NCBI GenBank assembly: GCA_029821415.1
Contig: JALGTJ010000102.1
Coordinates: forward strand, 1 to 7,807
DNA from: Candidatus Zipacnadia bacterium
GTDB lineage: Bacteria; Armatimonadota; Zipacnadia; Zipacnadales; Zipacnadaceae
Direction of reading: 5' to 3'
Length of the DNA stretch: 7,807 bases
Every line of letters starts with the position of its first letter. Position 1 is the stretch's first letter. The notes under the pieces are model-generated. The model was not told where the DNA came from and searched no databases. It worked only from the letters and a program-made list of their open reading frames with translations. Both the position numbers and the translations under genes were made by a program. Positions 1 to 6,851 of this stretch are shown here, in pieces.

Positions 1-224
1 TGGGCTATGCGTGCTGTAACTGCTGGCTGACCACCTGGCGTGAAGGTGTACCAGCCTACTGCCATGCCTTCGGTGTCAACTCGCTCGAAACCGGAATTAG
101 GCAGTAAGTTCTCAGCTTGAGCCGTCACTGCCACTGTCAGAGGAGCTACTGCCAGCGCTACCGCCAGGGCGGCACTGCGCAGCCGGCCGCTGGGAATGCA
201 CGTTCCGGGTCTACTGGGAGCCAT
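1..224 (-). CDS. Secreted protein, N-terminal part (signal peptide plus CBM-like start), runs off the left edge
   Basis: Only the first 74 codons are in the window. The ATG at 224 sits seven bases after AGGAGA (236-231), which fixes the start. Residues 1-37 form a Sec signal peptide: arginines at 5, 14 and 16, a hydrophobic run rich in Ala, Val and Leu (about 18-33), and an Ala-x-Ala cleavage site ending in AQA at 35-37. The mature protein would begin ENLLPNSGFE, followed by GWYTF at about 57-61. A mature N-terminus of the form N-L-x-x-N-x-x-F-E followed by G-W is typical of CBM4/9-type carbohydrate-binding and related jelly-roll domains on exported glycoside hydrolases and surface proteins. 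The enzyme or function beyond this domain cannot be seen. The gene lies 53 bp downstream of the RNA methylase on the same strand. I am confident of export, moderately confident of the CBM-like reading, and have no basis for a full function. Confidence 0.78.
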   Translation of the reverse strand, partial: MAPSRPGTCIPSGRLRSAALAVALAVAPLTVAVTAQAENLLPNSGFERVDTEGMAVGWYTFTPGGQPAVTARIA

Positions 225-230
225 CTCAAG

Positions 231-236
231 TCTCCT
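231..236 (-). promoter_or_regulatory. Shine-Dalgarno site of the secreted-protein gene
   Basis: AGGAGA is read on the minus strand, with a seven-base spacer to the ATG at 224. This is a near-ideal ribosome binding site and supports a gene that would otherwise be only an edge fragment. Confidence 0.8.
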
Positions 237-277
237 GTGCATCGTATCTGAGTTGATTAATCCAATGCCCATATAGT

Positions 278-1225
278 TCACCGCCGTCGCTCTTGTCCCC
301 TCTTTGTGCTAACGCTGTAAATATGCCGAGTCAATTGTCCCTTGGTTATCAAAGCCTGCTGCCGGATAGTCAGCCCCAACTGCCTAAGCAGACGGCTCTG
401 GTCGCGCCCGCAAACCAGAGCGATCCGATCAACCTGGGTGCGGAGATTGGTGAGAACATCGGCGTACAGGCTGCTTTCCACCGGCGTAGAATGGCCGTAT
501 GGGAAATCAATGACCGCTGCGTCAAAGTTGCCCCGGATACGACGGGCATCGCCCACCATAACATTGGCGGGCAGCTTCAGGAAGCGCAGATTAGCTGCCG
601 CCTGGCGGACCAGCGCTGGGTTTATGTCCACTCCCCAGGCGTGGATGCTGTCGCGGAGTGCCTCAGCTACCACTGTGCCGCTGCCACAACAGGGGTCGAG
701 CAGCGTATCACCAGGGGCGGCGACCAGGTTCACCAGAGCGCGGGCCACCCGGGAGGTAAGCCCATGCGAGCAGTGGTAGGGACGATTGCCCTCAATGTCC
801 CACCGTCGAGCACTGCGGGAGACAATTACCCCGAAACGCCACATTTCCTGAGTTATTACTAGGGCGAACTGGGTACGGGGCTCGTCCAGGTTGGGTCGTC
901 CCGAGATCAGGTCGGCAATTAACTTCTGAAATTGGGTCGCATGGACGTTTACCTTCGGTCCAGGACGAAAAACTTCTATTCGGTAATTCTCGCAATGAAG
1001 ATCCAACTGAGCGATTGCCGCTCGTAACTGACCCCAGTTTCTGCCACTGGCTAGCTGGTCTGCTGATAGGCGAACATAGGCGGAGCGTGTGACATCTGCG
1101 GCAATTGGGCCTGTTGCCACCCGGCCTATACAGGTTTGGCCCGCCAAAGCTGCCAGTTCGGCCCTGGCCAGCCCAAGCTCTTCATCAGGTCCCATTAGTA
1201 GATGAAAGCAGGGCAAGCTCTTCAC
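278..1225 (-). CDS. Trm11/TrmG10-like RNA (guanine-N2) methyltransferase, UPF0020 family
   Basis: This 315-residue protein is probably an S-adenosylmethionine-dependent RNA methylase acting on tRNA or rRNA in the cytoplasm. Residues 1-145 look like the THUMP-like N-terminal half of Trm11-type proteins: a start of the form CFHLLMG, then a region ending in a short strand-rich segment, FGVIVSRS (131-138). The Rossmann catalytic half begins near RPY (148-150). It carries the SAM-binding motif DPCCGSGT (177-184), an acidic ribose-binding motif VDINP (199-203), GDAR (225-228) and the catalytic motif DFPYG (240-244). The family usually has D-P-P-Y or D-L-P-Y here, so Phe at the second position is a variant. 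The start is GTG at 1225; an in-frame stop lies five codons upstream, so nothing longer is possible. The GGGGGTG over this start could instead serve a TTG at 1216, three codons in. The gap from the HD-GYP gene is 57 bp, so they may share a transcript. The exact target nucleotide cannot be told from sequence. A DNA methylase is less likely because of the N-terminal half and the PYG motif. Confidence 0.88.
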   Translation of the reverse strand: MKSLPCFHLLMGPDEELGLARAELAALAGQTCIGRVATGPIAADVTRSAYVRLSADQLASGRNWGQLRAAIAQLDLHCENYRIEVFRPGPKVNVHATQFQKLIADLISGRPNLDEPRTQFALVITQEMWRFGVIVSRSARRWDIEGNRPYHCSHGLTSRVARALVNLVAAPGDTLLDPCCGSGTVVAEALRDSIHAWGVDINPALVRQAAANLRFLKLPANVMVGDARRIRGNFDAAVIDFPYGHSTPVESSLYADVLTNLRTQVDRIALVCGRDQSRLLRQLGLTIRQQALITKGQLTRHIYSVSTKRGQERRR

Positions 1226-1282
1226 CCCCGTGGCTGCTCAGGACAGAGGGCGGTGTGGGTGGTGCTGTGGTAGTATTGATTA

Positions 1283-2740
1283 CTATGGTGTTTGGGCCTG
1301 CGATTGGGAAGAGTCTTGGTCTTCGGACTGGCTCTGGCCGATGGCTCTATGGAAGACAGCTACGAGCTTAGGATCAAATTGTGTGCCGGCACCGGCTAGG
1401 ATTTCCTCAAGTGCCTCGCGCGGCGAGAGGCTCTGAGTAGATAGCGGATCAAGAGGATGGATCAGCCGGTCGTAGGCATCGGCGATTGCTACGATGCGCG
1501 CCTCGTAAGGAATGTCGTCTCCCTGCAGCCCCTCAGGAAATCCCGTGCCATCCCAACGTTCATGGTGGTAGGTGATGACCGATAAGATAGGTGCGAGGAA
1601 GGTCACGGGTTGCAGAATGCTCTGGCCGATCAGCGGGTGCATACGGTAGAAGACCTCGCCAGCTTGGTTGGTCCCGTTTCTGGTTTTCGCGTCAGCCTTT
1701 TCCAGGCCGATTTTACCGACATCATGAAGTATGGAACCAAAGCGAAGCAGTTCCCGCTGCTCGTCGGACATGCCCACTTGTTGAGCGATCTTTTCGACCA
1801 GGTCAGTAACTCGTTCCGAGTGACTGTAGGTTTCGATATCTTTGGCCTCAATCGCCCGGGTCAAGGTGCGGACGGTGTCGTAGTAATTCCGGCGGATATC
1901 TTCGTAAAGCTCAGCATTCTCGATGGCGACTGAAGCCTGATGAGCGAAAGTTGTCAAAAGGTCTATCTCACGTTGACTGAACCTGTGATGGGCTTTGGAA
2001 TAGACACGTATCAGGCCTAAGGTTTCTTCCTTGGTCTCCAAAGGCACAATGAGCACCGATGTGAGCCCGGCGGCCCGAGCAGCCTCCGGATACTGGAAGC
2101 CCGGATCGCTGGCCACGTCGTAGATCTGTTCCGCGTGACCCCGAAGGACACGCTGGTCGATGACGTTGCCCTCCAGAAGTACCGGACCTTTCTCCCAGTA
2201 GTCGTCACCCAGTCCCGCACTGGCAGCCAGCTCAAGTTCACCGTTGTCTTTGTTCAGAAGCCGTATGTTGCAGGCCTTGGCATCCATCACGTGCATAGCG
2301 TGATGGGTGATCAACTCTAGCACCTGCTTTATGCGCAAACTGGAGGTGATGCTGTGCGCCACTTGATAAAGGGTTTGCGCCTCGGTAACACGCCGCTTCA
2401 ACTCAAAGGATAGCCGCGAGGCGAAGATAGCCACTACGTAGAAGACCAGCAGCCGTAAGACTACGTCCCACAGACCTTGCTGAACCGCCGGCGCCTCCGG
2501 GCCAAGTGCCGGTTGGGCAGGCATCCATGGCCCGCAAGCCAACGCGGCCAGCAGCGATACAATAATTGCTCCATAATCACCGAAAGCGAAGCCTGCCCAC
2601 AGTATGGGCAAGTAATAGAAGTGCACAGCAATGCTGGTGGTGCCCTGTAAGTATACTAACCATGTGATAAAACCCATCGCAAGAGCTAATACAACGAGCG
2701 ACACTACGATGTTTGTCGTGCTGTGCTTTGACGCGGCCAA
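1283..2740 (-). CDS. Membrane-anchored GAF-HD-GYP protein, probable cyclic-di-GMP phosphodiesterase
   Basis: This 485-residue protein has about four membrane segments (roughly 11-31, 38-54, 57-76 and 91-108), a short linker helix, a GAF sensor domain (about 136-280) and an HD-GYP domain (about 288-468). HD-GYP enzymes hydrolyse cyclic-di-GMP, and the GAF domain would sense a small ligand. Metal and active-site residues visible are HD at 339-340 followed by VGKI, His368 in HPLIG, and HHERWDGTGFP (392-402), then ADAYD (420-424). Two departures from consensus stand out: the signature Gly-Tyr-Pro is Gly-Phe-Pro (400-402), and the usual Arg-Pro-Tyr-Arg stretch after the AD-YD motif is replaced by LIHPLDPLSTQSLSP. 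The tail (about 468-485) is rich in Gln, Ser and acidic residues. The start is a TTG at 2740, eight bases after a perfect AGGAGG. It lies 116 bp after metG. The fold assignment is secure; activity and exact substrate are inferred. Confidence 0.93.
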   Translation of the reverse strand: MAASKHSTTNIVVSLVVLALAMGFITWLVYLQGTTSIAVHFYYLPILWAGFAFGDYGAIIVSLLAALACGPWMPAQPALGPEAPAVQQGLWDVVLRLLVFYVVAIFASRLSFELKRRVTEAQTLYQVAHSITSSLRIKQVLELITHHAMHVMDAKACNIRLLNKDNGELELAASAGLGDDYWEKGPVLLEGNVIDQRVLRGHAEQIYDVASDPGFQYPEAARAAGLTSVLIVPLETKEETLGLIRVYSKAHHRFSQREIDLLTTFAHQASVAIENAELYEDIRRNYYDTVRTLTRAIEAKDIETYSHSERVTDLVEKIAQQVGMSDEQRELLRFGSILHDVGKIGLEKADAKTRNGTNQAGEVFYRMHPLIGQSILQPVTFLAPILSVITYHHERWDGTGFPEGLQGDDIPYEARIVAIADAYDRLIHPLDPLSTQSLSPREALEEILAGAGTQFDPKLVAVFHRAIGQSQSEDQDSSQSQAQTP

Positions 2741-2748
2741 AGCTGCTT

Positions 2749-2754
2749 CCTCCT
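2749..2754 (-). promoter_or_regulatory. Shine-Dalgarno site fixing the TTG start of the HD-GYP gene
   Basis: A perfect AGGAGG lies eight bases before TTG at 2740. It decides the start in favour of this TTG, which also precedes the first membrane segment by only about ten residues, as expected. Confidence 0.85.
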
Positions 2755-2856
2755 GTCGGCTGCCGCCCGTCGGACTCTGTTAGACTACTGCTCAAGTTGA
2801 TGTGGCGTCCCGGGCAGCAATGGCTCCATTTAGACAGAGAACATAGTTAACACAAC

Positions 2857-4791
2857 TTAACGGACTATAGTACCAGGCGGGCACTTGCTATCGGTGATGA
2901 CCAATGCCTCAGGCTCATCGGCCCCAGCAGCCAGAATCATACCATGCGACTCGACACCGTGAATAGTGGCCGGCTCCAGATTGGTCACCACTATAACCTG
3001 CACATCCAGCAGTTCACGGGGGTTGAATTGCTGGGCGATTCCCGCCACAATTTGCCGGGTATCTGACTCGCCGACATCCACCATCAGTCGCAGTAGTTTA
3101 TCAGCACCGGGAATGCGATGGGCTTCTACGATGGTACCCACACGCAGCTCAACCTGTTTAAACTCATCAATGCTTATCGTATTCGCTGCCGTTGGCTCCG
3201 ACTGCTCTTCGCTTTCTGCTTGTAATTGGTCCATCGCTCGCTTGATGTCTACACGCGGAAAGATTGGGCGGCCCGGCGCAATAGTGATGTCACTGGGCAA
3301 CTTCAGGGCACGGCAGTCCTCCCAACGCTTCTCAATCTGTGCCGACTGCAGCCCCAGTTGTTGCCAAATCTCATCAGAGACCTTCGGCATAAACGGCTCG
3401 ATCATAATAGCAACTACCCTGATGCAGTCAAGCACATCATAGATAACTGCCTCCAGCTCCACTTGCTTTGCGTCTTTGTGCAGTGCCCAAGGCCCGCGCG
3501 TATCCAGGAACTTATTGGCACTGGATAGCAGCTCCCAGATAGCCGTTAGCGCGGCACTGAAGTCGGAGTGCACCAGTTCGTGTTCAAATTTGGTACGGGC
3601 ATGGTCAATTTCATCACTCAGTTCGCCAGCACCTGGCCCTGGCTCCGGGATAACGCCGTTCAAATAGCGCTCGACTAATGGCAAGGTGCGGTTGAGCAGG
3701 TTGCCCAGGTCATTAGCCAGATCGGCATTGAATCTGGCCAGGAGCGCGCGCCAGGAAAACGATCCGTCCAGTCCGAAGGTGATCTGGCGCAACAGGAAGT
3801 ACCGAAGGCTGTCGACAGCCACCGCAGTGGTCGCCGTCGAGATCCTGGCCAGCTCCAGGGCTACTTCATAGGGGTCCAGAATGTTGCCCTTGGATTTGCT
3901 GATCTTGTCCCCACTGTCGGTGATCCACCAACCGTGTGCAAATAGCACATCGGGCAGAGGCAGATCCAGCGCCATAAGCATAGCCGGCCACAGTGTCGCG
4001 TGGAACCGGGTCAGGATGTCTTTACCGACTATTTGTATCTGCGGCGGCCACCATCTGTTAAACTCGTCAAGTTTATCAGGATAGCCAACCTGGGACAGGT
4101 AGTTTATCAAGGCGTCGAACCACACATATATTGACTGGCTTTCATCACCGGGCACCGGTATGTCCCATTCCATACGATTGCGGCTTACGCAGGCATCGCG
4201 CAGACCCTCTTTGACGAAAGACAACACCTCATTGCGCCGCGATTTGGGCTGGATGAAGTCGGGATGGCTTTCGATATGTTCCAGAAGTCGGTCGGTGTAG
4301 GCAGAGGTGCGGAAGAAGTAAGCCTGCTCGGTCACCTGCTCTACTGGCCGGCCACACTCCGGGCAACAGCCGTCAACCAGTTCCACTTCGGCCAGATAGG
4401 TCTCGCACGGCACGCAGTACCAGCCCTCGTATTCCCCCAGGTAGATGTCACCAGACTCGCGCAGTTGGCTAAAGATGTGCTGGACTGCCGCCATATGATG
4501 CGGGTCGGTGGTGCGGATGAAGCGGTCGTAACTGATGTGCAGCCGCTGCCACATCTGCTTAAAGGAGCCAACTATGTTGTCGACAAACTCCTGGGGCGTC
4601 ATTCCCTGGGCCTGTGCCGAGTGGGCCACCTTCTGACCGTGCTCATCAGTTCCAGTGGCGAAGAGCACCGGCGTCGCTCGCAGTCGGTGATAACGTGCGT
4701 GCACATCGGCAGCGATCGTCGTGTAAGAATGTCCGATATGTGGCTGGCCATTCGCGTAGTAGATTGGGGTGGTAATGTAGAACTTTTTCAT
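2857..4791 (-). CDS. metG: Methionine-tRNA ligase (methionyl-tRNA synthetase)
   Basis: This enzyme charges tRNA-Met with methionine using ATP, for initiation and elongation. With the start at 4791 it is 644 residues. Visible in order: KKFYITTPIYY at the N-terminus; the class I HIGH motif at 18-21; a zinc knuckle with CVPC (126-129) and CPEC (143-146); YVWFDALINYLS (222-233) in the catalytic core; KISKS at 296-300 (the KMSKS loop); a helical anticodon-binding domain (about 345-490) with PWALHKD; and a C-terminal OB-fold tRNA-binding domain of the Trbp111/EMAP II type (about 539-644), including VELRVGTI and GVESHGMILAA. That C-terminal domain normally dimerises the enzyme. All core motifs are present, so the gene looks functional. 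The segment after DPYE (310-327) is longer than in the Thermus-type enzyme. The frame stays open upstream to an ATG at 4944, but family members begin at the MKKFYITTP position and the extra 51 residues look non-conserved. No clear Shine-Dalgarno precedes 4791; an ATG at 4812, seven codons upstream, is the main alternative. Confidence 0.97.
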   Translation of the reverse strand: MKKFYITTPIYYANGQPHIGHSYTTIAADVHARYHRLRATPVLFATGTDEHGQKVAHSAQAQGMTPQEFVDNIVGSFKQMWQRLHISYDRFIRTTDPHHMAAVQHIFSQLRESGDIYLGEYEGWYCVPCETYLAEVELVDGCCPECGRPVEQVTEQAYFFRTSAYTDRLLEHIESHPDFIQPKSRRNEVLSFVKEGLRDACVSRNRMEWDIPVPGDESQSIYVWFDALINYLSQVGYPDKLDEFNRWWPPQIQIVGKDILTRFHATLWPAMLMALDLPLPDVLFAHGWWITDSGDKISKSKGNILDPYEVALELARISTATTAVAVDSLRYFLLRQITFGLDGSFSWRALLARFNADLANDLGNLLNRTLPLVERYLNGVIPEPGPGAGELSDEIDHARTKFEHELVHSDFSAALTAIWELLSSANKFLDTRGPWALHKDAKQVELEAVIYDVLDCIRVVAIMIEPFMPKVSDEIWQQLGLQSAQIEKRWEDCRALKLPSDITIAPGRPIFPRVDIKRAMDQLQAESEEQSEPTAANTISIDEFKQVELRVGTIVEAHRIPGADKLLRLMVDVGESDTRQIVAGIAQQFNPRELLDVQVIVVTNLEPATIHGVESHGMILAAGADEPEALVITDSKCPPGTIVR

Positions 4792-4864
4792 AAGGTCGTC
4801 TGACTGTCTCATTGCCTGGTTGATCCTATCTGACATTGCGTTGAGGGCCGACTGCCCCTGACAT

Positions 4865-4870
4865 ATTATC
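4865..4870 (-). promoter_or_regulatory. Possible -10 box of a metG promoter
   Basis: GATAAT, within the A+T-rich string AGGATAATATG, lies about 75 bp before the metG start on the minus strand. The match to TATAAT is five of six. No good -35 hexamer sits 17 bp upstream; that position falls inside the 12-bp tandem repeat and reads GCCAAA. Treat it as a candidate only. Confidence 0.3.
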
Positions 4871-4874
4871 CTAA

Positions 4875-4898
4875 TTTTGGCAGATTTTTTGGCAGATT
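4875..4898. repeat. Perfect 12-bp tandem duplication upstream of metG
   Basis: TTTTGGCAGATT occurs twice head to tail (4875-4886 and 4887-4898, plus-strand reading). On the minus strand it reads AATCTGCCAAAA twice, directly upstream of the candidate -10 box. It may be a replication-slippage duplication or a pair of protein-binding half-sites one helical turn apart. The duplication itself is certain; any role is conjecture. Confidence 0.95.
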
Positions 4899-4944
4899 GT
4901 GCAACTGGCTGCTCTACAAGCGCACGATTACTTGTGCCCGCCAT

Positions 4945-5012
4945 ACACTGCGAGCTCCCTGCTGTCTGCCGGACAGTCGGCTATCGTTTCGCTGCCGGCA
5001 TGCTCACAGTGT
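4945..5012 (-). other. Nested inverted repeats in the ricT-metG gap, possible structured leader RNA
   Basis: The 243-bp gap between ricT and metG holds no gene. Its ricT-proximal part has an outer inverted repeat: 5003-5012 pairs with 4945-4954, nine Watson-Crick pairs and one G-U. Inside are two small hairpins: CGGC/GCCG (4994-4997 with 4978-4981, 12-base loop) and CTGTC/GACAG (4972-4976 with 4962-4966, five-base loop). Together they can be drawn as a three-way junction on the transcript. There is no T-box sequence and no SAM-riboswitch core that I recognise, and no T-run for a terminator. By my rough count, a ten-pair stem with one wobble in a gap this size would arise by chance perhaps one time in six, so this is only suggestive. 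Confidence 0.25.
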
Positions 5013-5034
5013 GTTCTGAACCTGGGTACACTGG

Positions 5035-5781
5035 TTACATCCTGTTCTGGAGGGGCTGTGCCTCGTCGTCGACTTCCGGCAATTTGTCGCGGGCTGTCGA
5101 GTAGATTTCCTGTTCATAGCGTAGGCAGCACATTAGCTTTTCTGGGTTGAGCGGTAGGTTCTGGTCCTTAGCCAGGCGAATACCGACCGGCTGGAAATCG
5201 CGCAGAAAGCGCTGGCAGCACAGGGGTTGACCACACGGCCCCAGGCCGCCGAGTGTCTTGGCCTCATCGCGAACTCCGATCTGCCGCAACTCAATGCGGC
5301 AATGAAAAACATTGGCTAAATCGCGCACCAGCTCACGGAAGTCCACGCGTCCGTCGGCAGTGAAGCAGATAGTCAAATGGCGGCCGTCAAGTGTATACTC
5401 TGTGCTTACCAGCTTCATATCCAGGTTGTGTTCCGCTACTTTGTCCTGGGCAATTTGCAGGGCACGATTGGCCTTCTGGTGTAACTGTCGCTTGCGCTGA
5501 AGATCTTTCTGATTGGCTCTTCGCATGACCGACTTTGTCGGCTCAGGATGATCCGGTGGCACCTGGTCCCTGACACAAACCACCTGGCCGATATCTGGTC
5601 CCTTTTCGGTGTCAACTACCACGAACTCGCCTGGACTCACCTCCAGGTCGTTGGCATTGAACCAGTAAAGCGGACCGCTCCGGCGGAAACACAGAGCTGC
5701 TACCCTCTTCTGGGCATTGTCTGCCTGGTTCATAGGCCTTCCGTTTGGCTTACTGTCAGCTTGATTGTTGTTTGTGGACAT
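5035..5781 (-). CDS. ricT: RicT/YaaT-like PSP1-domain protein, with a shortened second cysteine motif
   Basis: This 248-residue cytoplasmic protein matches RicT (YaaT), which in Bacillus forms an iron-sulfur complex with RicA and RicF that assists RNase Y in mRNA maturation. The PSP1 region spans about 85-175, with FTADGRVDFRELVRDLA (140-156) and ELRQIGVRDEAK (164-175). Next comes the first cysteine motif, LGGLGPCGQPLCC (177-189; Cys183, 188, 189), then AKDQNLPLNP (204-213). In the family the sequence then reads NPxK-ISGxCGR-LMCC; here it goes straight from NPEK to LMCCLRYE (212-223). About seven residues, including one conserved cysteine, are missing in frame at about 5137. The start at 5781 has AGGGA five bases upstream and lies 19 bp after the mfd stop, which suggests cotranscription. 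The longer frame to 5856 would overlap mfd and lacks support. The family assignment is firm; full function is uncertain because of the loss. Confidence 0.93.
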   Translation of the reverse strand: MSTNNNQADSKPNGRPMNQADNAQKRVAALCFRRSGPLYWFNANDLEVSPGEFVVVDTEKGPDIGQVVCVRDQVPPDHPEPTKSVMRRANQKDLQRKRQLHQKANRALQIAQDKVAEHNLDMKLVSTEYTLDGRHLTICFTADGRVDFRELVRDLANVFHCRIELRQIGVRDEAKTLGGLGPCGQPLCCQRFLRDFQPVGIRLAKDQNLPLNPEKLMCCLRYEQEIYSTARDKLPEVDDEAQPLQNRM

Positions 5782-5786
5782 AGTTA

Positions 5787-5791
5787 TCCCT
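5787..5791 (-). promoter_or_regulatory. Shine-Dalgarno site deciding the ricT start
   Basis: AGGGA precedes the ATG at 5781 by five bases, inside the 19-bp gap after the mfd stop codon. It favours this ATG over the in-frame ATGs at 5856 and 5733. Confidence 0.65.
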
Positions 5792-5800
5792 GGGTAACCC

Positions 5801-6850
5801 TCAATGTGAGATTGGAACTCGCGCGGCAGCCTCTTTTCGCAGGCTGGCCTGCTCATTCTTTCTGTCTACAAGACGGCCAACCAGTTCCTTGGTAGCGGCC
5901 AAGATGAAGTTACTATCCTTTCCCTTGTGCCCGAAGCACAACTGTTGAGGGGCGAAGCTGGCGCGCGGCAGCAGCGAGCGGGCTCCCCGGCGCGCCTGCT
6001 GCCTCGTAGGTTTATATAGACTGCGAAATATCGCTAACTCTGTTTCGTCCAGCCGGGCGGCGGCTGCCAGTCGTATAACTACGCGACCGTTTTCGGTGCT
6101 GATGTCGGTCACTCCGGCTTCAGCACACTGTAGCCGTAACTGGGCAATCTCTACAAGATTACTCACTGGTACCGGAGGCGGTCCGTACCGGTCGGTCATC
6201 TCGGCCATTAGCTCTTTGCTCTCTTCATAGCTACTTACCTCAGCCAGTTGTCGGTACAGTGCGATACGCTGATTCTCGGCGGGTACATAACTGGCCGGGA
6301 TCAGCGCCTCAACGGGAAGATCAATCGTGGGTATGTCCTCATAGTAAGAGGGCCGCTCACCCTTCAGTGTCTTTACTGAATCAGCAAGCATCCGGCAGTA
6401 CAGATCTAGTCCTACGGCAGAAAGATGGCCACTCTGTTCACGGCCCAGAATATCTCCAGCACCACGTATTTCCAAATCGCGCAGGGCAAGCCTAAAACCG
6501 CTGCCCAGTTCGCTGAACTCTTCCAGTGCTCTGAGGCGCTGTTCAGCCTCCTCGGTCATTCTATCAGGATATTGATAGAGCAAGTAGCTGTACGCTTGCC
6601 GATCCGACCTGCCTACCCGGCCTCGTAACTGGTACAGTTGAGCCAGTCCCAGTTTGTCAGCGTCGTCAATTATGATAGTATTGGCAGTTGGGACATCCAA
6701 GCCGTTCTCGATAATGGTGGTACAGACTAGAACATTGAACTCTTCAGCATAGAAGGCCAGCATTACCTCCTCCAGCTCAGCTTCGGGCAGTTGGCCATGG
6801 GCAATAGCTACTTTCGCCTGAGGTACCAGCCGCTGGAGGCTGGCCGCTAC
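5801..6850 (-). CDS. mfd: mfd piece 4: motor domain 2 and C-terminal domain
   Basis: Homology resumes at VAASLQRLVPQAKVAIAHG (6850), then TTIIENGLDVPTANTIII (motif V), YQLRGRVGRSDRQAYSYLL (motif VI), the TRG-like region RDLEIRGAGDILGREQSGH, and the C-terminal domain with IPASYVP and DRYGPPP. The C-terminal tail is complete and ends 19 bp before ricT. An ATG at 6763 opens this frame but lies inside motor domain 2 and has no family support as a start. Confidence 0.92.
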   Translation of the reverse strand, partial: VAASLQRLVPQAKVAIAHGQLPEAELEEVMLAFYAEEFNVLVCTTIIENGLDVPTANTIIIDDADKLGLAQLYQLRGRVGRSDRQAYSYLLYQYPDRMTEEAEQRLRALEEFSELGSGFRLALRDLEIRGAGDILGREQSGHLSAVGLDLYCRMLADSVKTLKGERPSYYEDIPTIDLPVEALIPASYVPAENQRIALYRQLAEVSSYEESKELMAEMTDRYGPPPVPVSNLVEIAQLRLQCAEAGVTDISTENGRVVIRLAAAARLDETELAIFRSLYKPTRQQARRGARSLLPRASFAPQQLCFGHKGKDSNFILAATKELVGRLVDRKNEQASLRKEAAARVPISH

Positions 6851-6851
6851 G

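Noticed and set aside
293..862. Plus-strand open frame of 189 codons
   Set aside because: It lies wholly antisense to the methylase gene, whose minus-strand protein carries recognisable motifs; the plus-strand translation shows none and no Shine-Dalgarno site.
1271..1285. Small inverted repeat TAGTA/TACTA at the HD-GYP stop codon
   Set aside because: Five A+T-rich pairs with a five-base loop and no T-run are too weak for a terminator.
2741..2856. Promoter or terminator between metG and the HD-GYP gene
   Set aside because: Only weak candidates appear: a poor TTGTGT/CTAAAT pair at 16 bp, and six-base inverted repeats (CTCTGT/ACAGAG). None stands out from chance.
2966..3442. Plus-strand open frame of 158 codons
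   Set aside because: It is antisense to metG and rich in Ser, Thr and Arg, as mirror frames of a real gene often are; no family recognised.
4264..4803. Plus-strand open frame of 179 codons
   Set aside because: It is antisense to the catalytic core of metG, with no motif or start signal of its own.
4792..4944. Longer metG start at 4944 (51 extra residues)
   Set aside because: The added residues have no resemblance to family N-termini and include the translated 12-bp tandem repeat. The conserved protein begins at MKKFYITTP.
4792..5034. T-box or SAM riboswitch upstream of metG
   Set aside because: I looked for the T-box conserved core and the SAM-I core and found neither; no intrinsic terminator with a T-run is present.
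5782..5856. Longer ricT start at 5856
   Set aside because: It would overlap the end of mfd by 56 bases and has no ribosome site, whereas 5781 has AGGGA at a workable distance.
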